Of a stretch of DNA of 6,244 bases, positions 1-6,244 are shown one piece after another. The translations under genes and the position numbers were made by a program. This DNA comes from Actinomycetota bacterium. GTDB lineage: Bacteria; Actinomycetota; Actinomycetes; Streptosporangiales; Streptosporangiaceae. The notes beneath the pieces were generated by a model that had not been told where the DNA came from, ran no database searches, and worked only from the letters and a program-made list of their open reading frames with translations. The stretch spans positions 18,362-24,605 of the forward strand of contig PLIQ01000207.1 in NCBI GenBank assembly GCA_003140115.1, given 5' to 3'. The number at the start of each line of letters is the position of its first letter. The first letter of the stretch is position 1.

Positions 1-233
1 GTGATCTGCTCGGCGCAGAATCCCCAGCGCAGCCACCGCCGCTCCATGTAAATGAGGTGCTTGAGCAGCTCCAGGGGAGTCCAGCCGGATGGCAGACGGC
101 TGGCGCGTAGCTCCGCATCGGTAAGGCCCTCAATCTTGCGGATGATGACCGACCGGTAATAGTCCAGGAAGCCCAGCAGCAGTTCTTTCGGGTCGCCGAG
201 CTGGCGACCAGGCTTGTGTACGACGGTGGTCAC
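1..233 (-). CDS. DinB-superfamily protein, DUF664 type (3' end beyond window)
   Basis: The first 77 codons of a gene that leaves the window on the left. The GTG start at 231-233 is preceded by AAGGAG with a 6-nt spacer, so the start is well supported. The visible protein has an amphipathic first helix (PKELLLGFLDYYRSVI, about residues 15-30), then the DUF664 pattern GWTPLELLKHL-YMERRWLRWGF (about 50-72). DinB/DUF664 proteins are small four-helix-bundle proteins of about 160-180 residues. Some relatives bind a divalent metal through three histidines or act as thiol-dependent transferases or isomerases. His59 sits where the first metal ligand is expected; the others would lie outside the window. 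The substrate cannot be told from this fragment. It is divergent from the transporter/kinase block, with about 0.5 kb between them. The family call is fairly sure, the function is not. Confidence 0.8.
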   Translation of the reverse strand, partial: MTTVVHKPGRQLGDPKELLLGFLDYYRSVIIRKIEGLTDAELRASRLPSGWTPLELLKHLIYMERRWLRWGFCAEQI

Positions 234-239
234 GTTGTT

Positions 240-247
240 CTCCTTCT
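240..247 (-). promoter_or_regulatory. Ribosome binding site of the DinB/DUF664 gene
   Basis: On the minus strand the sequence reads AGAAGGAG, then AACAAC, then GTG. This near-perfect Shine-Dalgarno at 6-nt spacing fixes the GTG start at position 233. It rules out longer in-frame readings upstream. Confidence 0.75.
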
Positions 248-450
248 GATCGTTCGCTGGCCTTTCGCATCCGCTGCCGGGCCCGGGCGGAAATAAACAC
301 CAGTCCGGGCGCCCCAAAATGGAGGCTGCGGAGCCAATAATGCGGGGCGCAGCGATGTGCTAGATGGCCCGCTACCCTCCATCGGCCTGCCATTGAATGG
401 TATTTGTCTCTTATACGGCTTTCCTCCCGTGTGCTCACGACCCGGCTACC

Positions 451-502
451 TGGTTGATGGTCCGTTCTACCTGTTCTTGCTGGTACAGCGGTCCATCAAC
501 CA
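451..502. repeat. Large imperfect inverted repeat (21-bp arms, 10-nt loop)
   Basis: The left arm is 451-471 (starts TGGTTGATGGTCCG) and the right arm is 482-502 (ends CGGTCCATCAACCA). 18 of 21 positions pair, including a run of 10 outer and 4 inner pairs, around a 10-nt loop. No T-tract follows on either strand, so it is not a classic intrinsic terminator. It lies upstream of both divergent genes, so an operator, an RNA structure or a remnant of a mobile element are all possible. The arms are seen directly; the role is unknown. Confidence 0.7.
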
Positions 503-743
503 TGCTCGGCCAGGCAGCTCCAAGATGACCAAGAGGATTATTCGTAATAAAACGGACTCGTGCCGCGACGCGCCGGAAACTCGGGTTGTTTCGGGATGTC
601 TACCGGGCAGATCCCGTGAACCGCGGCCCTGTACGTCGGCCGGCAGGCCGGCACGCTTCGGGCTGGCTTTAAACGTCGGCGGGTAATGCTGGTGGGATGA
701 GACCGGGCCCTGCGGGTACCCGGACCAGATCCGCTAGTCGTCC

Positions 744-762
744 GGAAGGGGCAACCAAGGTG
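744..762 (+). promoter_or_regulatory. Orphan ribosome binding site plus GTG start, probably the original transporter start
   Basis: GGAAGGGG at 744-751, an 8-nt spacer and GTG at 760-762 make a strong initiation site. The same GGAAGGGG precedes the kinase start at 2091. From GTG 760 the frame encodes about 25 hydrophilic residues (MTRGSQPRSATESVATRRD...), which look like the cytosolic N-terminal tail of an MFS protein. It then continues in a frame different from the transporter. The transporter frame itself has a TGA at 761-763 and no start codon between that and ATG 842. This suggests the initiation site was separated from its gene by a deletion that also changed the frame. Confidence 0.55.
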
Positions 763-841
763 ACGCGCGGCAGTCAGCCACGCAGCGCGACCGAATCGGT
801 GGCCACCCGCCGCGACCACGCCGATCTCAAAGACCCCGAGG

Positions 842-2068
842 ATGGCCCTGGCCTCGATCATGCTCACCGCGGGGTCGACCGCGGACCGGATCGGGGCCAG
901 GAAGGTGTTCGTGCTCGGGCTGACCGCGTTCGCGGCCGGCTCGGCCGCCTGCGCCGCGGCACCGTCGCTGGCCGTCCTGATCGCGGCCCGCGCGGTGCAG
1001 GGCCTCGGTGCGTCGGCTCTGCTGCCGTGCTCGCTCGCCTTGCTGGTGCATCAGTTCCCCGATCCGCGGGCGCGGGCGCGTGCGCTCGGTGTGTGGGGCG
1101 GCATGGGCTCGCTGGGCGTGGCGCTCGGCCCGGTGTTCGGCGGCGCGCTGGTGGCGCTGGCCGGCTGGCGGTCGATCTTCCTGGTCAACGTGCCCATCTG
1201 CGTGCTCACCGCGTTCCTGCTGCGGCGGTACGTCACCGAGTCGCCGCTCAACCCGGAGCGCCGGCCAGACCTCCCAGGGCTCCTGCTCGGGGTCGTCTCG
1301 CTGGCCGGGCTGACCGCGGGCTTCATCACTGCGGGCCAGCGAGGCTGGCTGTCTCCCGGACCCGCCGCCCTGTTCGCGGTCGGCCTGATCGCCGGGTGGT
1401 TCTTCCTCCGGGCCGAGCGGCGCGGGGCGTCCCCGATGCTGCCGCTGGCCCTGTTCCGTTCCCGGAGCCTCAGTGGTGCTACCGGGGTCGGGGTGATCTT
1501 CAACCTGGTCCTGTACGGGTCGCTACTCTGCCTCTCGCTGTTCCTCCAGCAGTCGCGTCATCAGTCGGCCCTGGCTACCGGCCTGCTGTTGCTGCCGATG
1601 AGCCTGGTCGTCGGGGTCGGCTCGCTGGCTAGCGGCAGGCTGACCGCGCGCTTCGGGCCGCGCCCGCCGATGCTGGCCGGGCTCACGCTGGCCGCCGTCG
1701 GCGCGGCCGTCCTGGCCACGGCGGGTACCGACACCAGCCTGGCGATCGTCGTCGGCGGTTCGGTCCTGCTCGGCCTCGTCTCCCTGGCCATGCCGGCCAT
1801 GACCGCCGTCGTGGTGGGCGCAGCGGGGCCCGAGCACGCGGGCGTGGCCAGCGGCATCCTGAACGCCGCGCGGCAGTCCGGCGGAGCCCTCGGCGTGGCC
1901 CTGCTCGGCTCGCTCCTCGGCTCCGGCCGCGCGCTGAGCCTGCACGTCCCGCTGGCCGCCGCGGCCGGCGGCTACCTCGTCGCGCTGGCCCTGGCCTGGA
2001 TCGCCATCCGCGGCAGGAGCTTACCCGCCGAGCAGGTCGCGCCGGATGGCGCGATGCGCGACGATTGA
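842..2068 (+). CDS. MFS transporter, DHA2 (EmrB/QacA) family, N-terminally truncated, possible pseudogene
   Basis: A proton-driven efflux-type permease of the inner membrane, 408 residues from ATG 842. Recognisable parts in order are motif A in the TM2-TM3 loop (GSTADRIGARK, 11-21), the TM4 signature R-x-VQG-x-G (50-56), the antiporter motif C in TM5 (GVALGPVFGG, 92-101), the DHA2-typical WRSIFLVNVP (109-118), and further hydrophobic segments up to about residue 395. Intact relatives have 14 membrane helices and about 470-520 residues. Here TM1 (which carries the usual D-x-T-V-V-N-V-A-L-P type motif) and the start of TM2 are missing. ATG 842 has no spaced ribosome binding site (GAGG directly abuts it), while a good site with GTG at 760 is out of frame. 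The rest of the frame is intact to TGA 2066-2068. It is probably non-functional, or a sequencing/assembly error. The substrate is unknown; the family often exports drugs. The kinase gene follows 22 nt downstream. Confidence 0.8.
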   Translation: MALASIMLTAGSTADRIGARKVFVLGLTAFAAGSAACAAAPSLAVLIAARAVQGLGASALLPCSLALLVHQFPDPRARARALGVWGGMGSLGVALGPVFGGALVALAGWRSIFLVNVPICVLTAFLLRRYVTESPLNPERRPDLPGLLLGVVSLAGLTAGFITAGQRGWLSPGPAALFAVGLIAGWFFLRAERRGASPMLPLALFRSRSLSGATGVGVIFNLVLYGSLLCLSLFLQQSRHQSALATGLLLLPMSLVVGVGSLASGRLTARFGPRPPMLAGLTLAAVGAAVLATAGTDTSLAIVVGGSVLLGLVSLAMPAMTAVVVGAAGPEHAGVASGILNAARQSGGALGVALLGSLLGSGRALSLHVPLAAAAGGYLVALALAWIAIRGRSLPAEQVAPDGAMRDD

Positions 2069-2076
2069 CGCTTGGC

Positions 2077-2084
2077 GGAAGGGG
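2077..2084 (+). promoter_or_regulatory. Ribosome binding site that decides the kinase TTG start
   Basis: GGAAGGGG with a 6-nt spacer to TTG 2091-2093. The alternative in-frame ATG at 2046 overlaps the transporter by 23 nt and has only TCGCGCCGG in front of it. It would add 15 residues with no family resemblance, so TTG 2091 is preferred. Confidence 0.65.
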
Positions 2085-2090
2085 ACTGGG

Positions 2091-3604
<1,514 letters not shown>

Positions 3605-3620
<16 letters not shown>

Positions 3621-3668
3621 CCGTTCAGGGCAGGCAGGGCAGAGCGCGTCTCGTCGCGGTTCAGGGCA
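3605..3668. repeat. Imperfect tandem duplication across the convergent gene ends
   Basis: Copy 1 (3605-3632) and copy 2 (3639-3668) both start GCAGAGCGC and end GTTCAGGGCA. They agree at 26 of 28 positions with a 2-nt insertion (3648-3649) in copy 2 and a 6-nt spacer between copies. Copy 1 contains the kinase TAG stop; copy 2 contains the TGA stop of the oxidoreductase on the other strand. The whole 40-nt gap between the two genes is made of this duplication. I see no convincing terminator hairpin in it. Confidence 0.65.
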
Positions 3669-4644
3669 CGAACACCAGGCGGCCGACGGTGCTGCCGTCG
3701 GCCAGCCGCTGGAGCCCGTCGGCGACCTCGGCCAGGCCGAGCCGCTCGCCGATCAGCGGCCGGATCTGGCCGTCGGCCACCAGCTTGGTCAGCTCGACGT
3801 GGCAGTCCCGGACGAGCCGCGGGTCCTTGATCTGGTACAGGCCCCAGTGCAGTCCCACCACCGAGTAGTTCTTGATCAGCACGTGGTTCAGCGGTGCGGA
3901 CGAAATCTCCCCGCCCGCGAAGCCGATGATCAAGATCCGGCCCTCGAACGCGATGCACTTGGTCGACCGGGTGTACGTCTCCCCGCCCACCGGGTCGTAG
4001 ATCACGTCGGCGCCGCGGCCGTCGGTGACCTCCTTGACCACCTCGACGAAGTCCTGGCTCAGCCGGTCCACCACGACGTCCGCGCCGAGCGCTCGGGCCA
4101 CCTCGGCCTTGCGCTCGCCGCCGACCACGCCGATGACCCGCGCTCCGGCCGCCTTGCCGAGCTGGACGGCGCCGCTGCCCACCCCGCCCGCCGCGGCGTG
4201 CACCAGCAGCGTCTCCCCGGCGGCCAGCCGGGTCCGCCGGTGCAGCGCGAACCAGCCGGTCTGGTAGGTAATGAAGAAGGCCGCGGCCTCGGCGTCGTCC
4301 AGGCCCTCCGGGGCGGGGAAGACGCTGTCGGCGTTCATGACCGCGAACTCGGCGAAGGCGCCCGACGGCAGCGAGGACCCGCCGAGCACCCGGTCGCCGA
4401 CGGCCAGCTGTTCCACATCCGCGCCGACCGCGACGACCTCGCCGCACAACTCGACGCCGGGGGTAAACGGCAGCGGCGGGCGGACCTGGTACAGGCCCCG
4501 GCACATGAGCACGTCGGGGAAGTTGGCCGCCGCGCCGCGCACCCGGACCAGCACCTGCCCCGGCCCCGGCTCGGGCTCCGGCACCTCGGCTAGCTCCAGC
4601 ACCTCCCGCGGCTCACCCAGCTCACGAACCAGCCAGGCCTTCAC
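3661..4644 (-). CDS. NADPH:quinone oxidoreductase-like protein (zinc-free MDR family)
   Basis: 327 residues from GTG 4642-4644, the normal length for this family. The N-terminal GroES-like domain has AAANFPDVLMCRGLY (38-52) and PFTPGVELCGEVVAVG (59-74). The zinc-ligand pattern of alcohol dehydrogenases is absent. The Rossmann domain has the MDR cofactor signature AAAGGVGSGAVQ (150-161), then GARVIGVVGGERK and ARALGAD. The C-terminus ends STVGRLVFVP, a typical GK/R-x-V ending for quinone oxidoreductases. The family transfers hydride from NAD(P)H to quinones, enones or enoyl thioesters in the cytosol; which of these applies here cannot be read from sequence. The start overlaps the SDR stop by 4 nt (GTGA), with GGAGG 7 nt upstream, so translation is probably coupled. 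A long upstream continuation of the frame runs antisense-like inside the SDR gene in another phase and is not coding. Confidence 0.92.
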   Translation of the reverse strand: MKAWLVRELGEPREVLELAEVPEPEPGPGQVLVRVRGAAANFPDVLMCRGLYQVRPPLPFTPGVELCGEVVAVGADVEQLAVGDRVLGGSSLPSGAFAEFAVMNADSVFPAPEGLDDAEAAAFFITYQTGWFALHRRTRLAAGETLLVHAAAGGVGSGAVQLGKAAGARVIGVVGGERKAEVARALGADVVVDRLSQDFVEVVKEVTDGRGADVIYDPVGGETYTRSTKCIAFEGRILIIGFAGGEISSAPLNHVLIKNYSVVGLHWGLYQIKDPRLVRDCHVELTKLVADGQIRPLIGERLGLAEVADGLQRLADGSTVGRLVFVP

Positions 4645-5420
4645 AGTCCCGCCTCCTCGATCCGCTGCTGCAGCCGGTTCATCCCGCGCAGCCACTTGTC
4701 GGGGTCGGCGGCCCGCAGCCCGTAGTAGTCGTGCACCTGCGGATGCGGCAGGATCAGGAACCGGCCGTCGGCCAGGCCCTCCCACAGCGCCTCGCCGACC
4801 TCCTCGGGCTCGATCGCCGCCTCCCGCAGCACGACCTCCCCGGCCTGACCGGAGGCGGCCAGCATGCTGGTCCGAACCCCCTGCGGGCAGATGCAGTGCA
4901 CGGTCAGCCCGCGGTGGCGGTACGTCGCGGCCAGCCATTCCGCGTAGGCCTCGGCGCCGTGCTTGGTCACCGAGTACGGCGCGGCCCCCAGCATGGTGAG
5001 CAGCCCGGCCGCCGACGCGGTCACGACGAAACAACCCTGGCCCCGGCTCAGCCAGCCGGGCAGCAGTTCCCGCGACGCGCGGACGTGGGCCATGACGTTG
5101 AGCTCCCAGGACCGCTGCCAGGATGCCTCGGGCGCGTCCGGGCCGGTGCCGTCGGCTATCCCGGCGTTGGAGCAGAAGATGTCGATCTCGCCAAGGTGGT
5201 CGCGGGCCGCGGCGATGAGCTCGCGGACGCCCTGCTCAGTGGCGACGTCCCCGGGCACCGCGTACCCGCCGATCTCCTCGGCCACCGCGGCCGCCGCCTC
5301 GGCGTCCAGGTCGTTGACCACCACCCGGCCGCCGCCCGCGGCGAGCCTGCGGGCCATGGCCCGGCCGATCCCGGCGCCGCCGCCGGTGATGACTACTCCC
5401 GATCCCTCGACGATCGTCAT
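4641..5420 (-). CDS. Short-chain dehydrogenase/reductase (classical SDR)
   Basis: 259 residues from ATG 5418-5420. Seen in order are the cofactor motif TGGGAGIG (12-19), an Asp after strand 2 (VVVNDLD, D37) that in this family usually favours NAD over NADP, GDV (57-59), SNAG (84-87), and the catalytic tetrad N108, S136, Y149, K153 (YSVTK). All catalytic residues are present, so it should oxidise a hydroxyl or reduce a carbonyl group; the substrate is not predictable. ATG 5420 is chosen because GGTGGG lies 7 nt upstream and the reading fits the usual short N-terminus. In-frame TTG 5444, ATG 5435 and GTG 5432 are possible longer starts, but lack a ribosome binding site. The stop overlaps the start of the quinone oxidoreductase gene, making a two-gene operon. 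Such SDR/MDR pairs are common in actinobacterial catabolic clusters. Confidence 0.92.
   Translation of the reverse strand: MTIVEGSGVVITGGGAGIGRAMARRLAAGGGRVVVNDLDAEAAAAVAEEIGGYAVPGDVATEQGVRELIAAARDHLGEIDIFCSNAGIADGTGPDAPEASWQRSWELNVMAHVRASRELLPGWLSRGQGCFVVTASAAGLLTMLGAAPYSVTKHGAEAYAEWLAATYRHRGLTVHCICPQGVRTSMLAASGQAGEVVLREAAIEPEEVGEALWEGLADGRFLILPHPQVHDYYGLRAADPDKWLRGMNRLQQRIEEAGL
4652..4658 (-). promoter_or_regulatory. Ribosome binding site of the oxidoreductase, inside the SDR gene
   Basis: On the minus strand GAGGAGG is followed by a 7-nt spacer and GTG. It is embedded in the last codons of the SDR gene. This supports the GTG start and coupled translation through the 4-nt GTGA overlap. Confidence 0.7.
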
Positions 5421-5433
5421 CCGCGCACCCACC

Positions 5434-5461
5434 ATCAGCGTCAATCAGGGCTGATCAGCCC
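5434..5461 (-). promoter_or_regulatory. Candidate operator upstream of the SDR: phased CTGAT repeats and a 14-nt palindrome
   Basis: On the minus strand CTGAT occurs three times at exactly 10-nt intervals (plus-strand ATCAG at 5434, 5444 and 5454). The outermost copy is inside a perfect palindrome GGGCTGATCAGCCC (5448-5461), 28-41 nt upstream of ATG 5420. One-helical-turn phasing plus a palindrome would suit a dimeric repressor or activator. The sequence is seen; the function is inferred. Confidence 0.4.
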
Positions 5462-5485
5462 CGGGCGTCCCTGGCAGGGTATCGC

Positions 5486-5507
5486 GGCCGCCGCCGCGGC
5501 GGCGGCC
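5486..5507 (-). terminator. GC-only palindrome after the receiver gene, likely terminator
   Basis: A perfect 22-nt palindrome with 11-nt half GGCCGCCGCCG, starting 5 nt past the TAG stop of the receiver gene on the minus strand. It folds into a stem of about 9 bp with a tight loop. There is no U-tract, as is common for actinobacterial hairpin terminators. It would separate the receiver gene from the SDR operon. Confidence 0.5.
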
Positions 5508-5512
5508 CGGCC

Positions 5513-5926
5513 CTACTGGTCGGTAGCCTGCTCCTGCCGACGGGCAGCCCGGTCGATCAGGCCCGCCGCGGTGGCCAGGAGCTGGTCGATCCGGACCGGC
5601 TTGGCCAGGAACTCATCCGCGTGGCGCAGCAGCGCGGCGGTCCGCAGGTCCGCGTGGGAGCTGACCACGACGACCGGCAGGGTGGGCGCGATCCGGCGCA
5701 GCGCGTCGAGCAACTCCAGGCCGTTCATGCCGGGCATCTCCACGTCGGTGAACACCAGGTCCCACTGCCCGGCGGCCACCAGCTGGAGCGCGACCGCGGG
5801 GTCGGCGGTGTGCGTGACCGTGAACTGCCCCCGCTTGGCCAGCACGGTGACCGCGAACAGGGCCGCCTCGGGATCGTCCTCGACCAGGAGGATCCGCCCT
5901 CGTGTTCCTAGCAAATTGACGTTCAT
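5513..5926 (-). CDS. Stand-alone response regulator receiver protein (CheY-like)
   Basis: 137 residues from ATG 5924-5926, essentially one receiver domain with no output domain. Visible are RILLVEDDPEA (11-21; acidic pair D17, D18), the phosphoacceptor D61 in DLVFTDVEMPGMNG (56-69), the switch residue S89 in VVVVSSHAD, and the conserved lysine K109 in FLAKPV. The domain should therefore accept phosphate from a histidine kinase and act by protein contact in the cytosol. No histidine kinase is in the window. The start is uncertain: there is no clear ribosome binding site before ATG 5926, and GTG 5971 would add 15 residues (MLATRPDTHG...), also without one. It lies 70 nt downstream of the winged-helix gene on the same strand. 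The tail after the domain (AARRQEQATDQ) is charged and short. Confidence 0.9.
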   Translation of the reverse strand: MNVNLLGTRGRILLVEDDPEAALFAVTVLAKRGQFTVTHTADPAVALQLVAAGQWDLVFTDVEMPGMNGLELLDALRRIAPTLPVVVVSSHADLRTAALLRHADEFLAKPVRIDQLLATAAGLIDRAARRQEQATDQ

Positions 5927-5943
5927 GGGCCCACTGTGGACCC
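5927..5943. promoter_or_regulatory. Imperfect palindrome abutting the receiver gene start
   Basis: GGGCCCAC-T-GTGGACCC: 8-nt arms with one mismatch around a single base, directly upstream of ATG 5926. It occupies the place where a ribosome binding site should be. It could be a binding site that controls initiation, or an RNA hairpin over a weak start. Confidence 0.3.
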
Positions 5944-5977
5944 CGTGGGTATCCGGCCTCGTTGCGAGCACGATGCA

Positions 5978-5994
5978 GGACGGTTGCGCCGTCC
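5978..5994 (-). terminator. Small hairpin after the winged-helix gene
   Basis: GGACGG, a 5-nt loop and CCGTCC form a perfect 6-bp stem, 2 nt past the TGA stop (5997-5999) of the winged-helix gene on the minus strand. No U-tract follows. It is a weak terminator candidate and may only attenuate read-through into the receiver gene. Confidence 0.35.
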
Positions 5995-5996
5995 CG

Positions 5997-6244
5997 TCAG
6001 CCGGGCTCGCCCTTCCGGGGCAGCGGCGCTCTGGCCGCCAAAGGGGCCACGTACCGGTAGCCGAATCCCCGGACCGCCTCGATCGCCGAGCCCGGCCCGC
6101 CCTGCTGGTCGAGCTTGCGCCGCAGCCGCATGACGGCGAACTTGACCCGTTCCGGGCCGATGCCGAGCGGGTCGTTCCAGGCCATCTCGAGCAACTGGTC
6201 GGGGTTCAGGGTCCGGCCGGCGTGCCGGACCAGCGCGGCCAGCA
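5997..6244 (-). CDS. Winged-helix DNA-binding protein, OmpR/PhoB C-terminal type (5' end beyond window)
   Basis: The last 81 codons of a gene that enters from the right edge; the frame is open to position 6244. A TTG at 6194 is only an internal codon. The fragment covers most of a Trans_reg_C winged helix: LAALVRHAGRTLNPDQLLEMAW (1-22, written here as two helices), the recognition helix VKFAVMRLRRKL (33-44), and the wing with EAVRGFGYRYVAP (55-67). It then ends with a short basic tail. The domain binds DNA, usually as a dimer on direct repeats. Whether a receiver, an FHA or another domain lies N-terminally cannot be seen. Its neighbour is a lone receiver protein, so it may be the output partner of a split two-component pathway; that is inference. 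Confidence 0.85.
   Translation of the reverse strand, partial: LAALVRHAGRTLNPDQLLEMAWNDPLGIGPERVKFAVMRLRRKLDQQGGPGSAIEAVRGFGYRYVAPLAARAPLPRKGEPG

Larger units (their letters stand above)
234..759. other. Intergenic region between divergent genes, no convincing gene
   Basis: About 0.5 kb between the divergent DinB gene and the relic transporter start. It is clearly less GC-rich than the rest, with AT islands such as TTATTcgtAATAA at 538-550 (5-bp inverted arms). Open frames here have no recognisable domain and no good ribosome binding site. It contains the large inverted repeat at 451-502, a 6-bp-arm inverted repeat CGGGAT/ATCCCG (592-597 and 611-616), a GCCGGCagGCCGGC element near 637-650 and a 10-nt palindrome CGGGTACCCG (713-722). 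Promoters for both flanking genes should lie here, but I cannot assign -35/-10 boxes with confidence. Confidence 0.6.

Noticed and set aside
435..503. Minus-strand 22-codon ORF (MVDGPLYQQEQVERTINQVAGS)
   Set aside because: It coincides with the inverted repeat, has no ribosome binding site and no known relative. The apparent GTGA overlap with a following frame at 438 is likely chance, because that frame runs into the DinB gene out of phase.
357..686. Plus-strand open frame of 109 codons in the intergenic region
   Set aside because: No recognisable domain, no spaced ribosome binding site, mixed composition. It only spans the repeats.
868..885. CCGCGG-x6-CCGCGG pattern in the transporter gene
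   Set aside because: Within intact coding sequence of very high GC. Explained by codon use.
697..1632. Long plus-strand open frame overlapping the transporter
   Set aside because: Beyond about position 840 it is an Arg/Gly/Ala/Pro-rich out-of-phase reading of the transporter. Only its first about 25 codons from GTG 760 may be the original transporter N-terminus.
4645..5034. Upstream extension of the oxidoreductase frame
   Set aside because: The extension lies out of phase within the SDR gene and is Arg/Gly-rich. GTG 4644 has a good ribosome binding site and matches the family N-terminus.

Overview
This window is very GC-rich DNA with GTG and TTG starts, G-rich ribosome binding sites, a membrane Hanks-type Ser/Thr kinase with a Ser/Thr-rich extracellular linker, and a DUF664-type DinB protein. 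Together these point to a chromosomal segment of an actinomycete, probably a filamentous one. I cannot name the genus. I see no phage, IS, CRISPR, rRNA or tRNA signal.

Layout. (1) 1-233, minus: the 5' part of a DinB/DUF664 gene that runs off the left edge. (2) 234-841: a less GC-rich region between divergent genes, with no convincing complete gene. It holds a large inverted repeat (451-502) and an orphan GTG start with a good ribosome binding site (760). (3) 842-2068, plus: a DHA2/EmrB-QacA-type MFS drug transporter that has lost its N-terminus (TM1 and the start of TM2). It is probably a deletion/frameshift relic of a gene that once began at GTG 760. (4) 2091-3620, plus: a transmembrane Ser/Thr protein kinase with an extracellular C-terminal domain, 22 nt after the transporter and probably co-transcribed with it. 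(5) 3661-4644 and 4641-5420, minus: a zinc-free quinone oxidoreductase (MDR family) and a short-chain dehydrogenase, joined by a 4-nt GTGA stop/start overlap. They form a two-gene redox operon, SDR first. (6) 5513-5926, minus: a stand-alone CheY-like receiver protein. (7) 5997-6244, minus: the C-terminal part of a protein with an OmpR/PhoB-type winged helix, running off the right edge.

How the parts may work together. The plus-strand block pairs a (damaged) exporter with a surface-sensing kinase. The minus-strand SDR/MDR pair looks like two NAD(P)-dependent steps of a catabolic or detoxifying route with unknown substrates. The winged-helix protein and the lone receiver domain are adjacent and co-oriented, but each is followed by its own hairpin, so they may be separate transcripts. 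No histidine kinase is in the window.

I found no convincing new biological system. The points most worth checking are the truncated transporter, the 21-bp-arm inverted repeat with a third related motif copy nearby, the exactly 10-bp-phased CTGAT repeats upstream of the SDR, and the tandem duplication across the convergent gene ends at 3605-3668.
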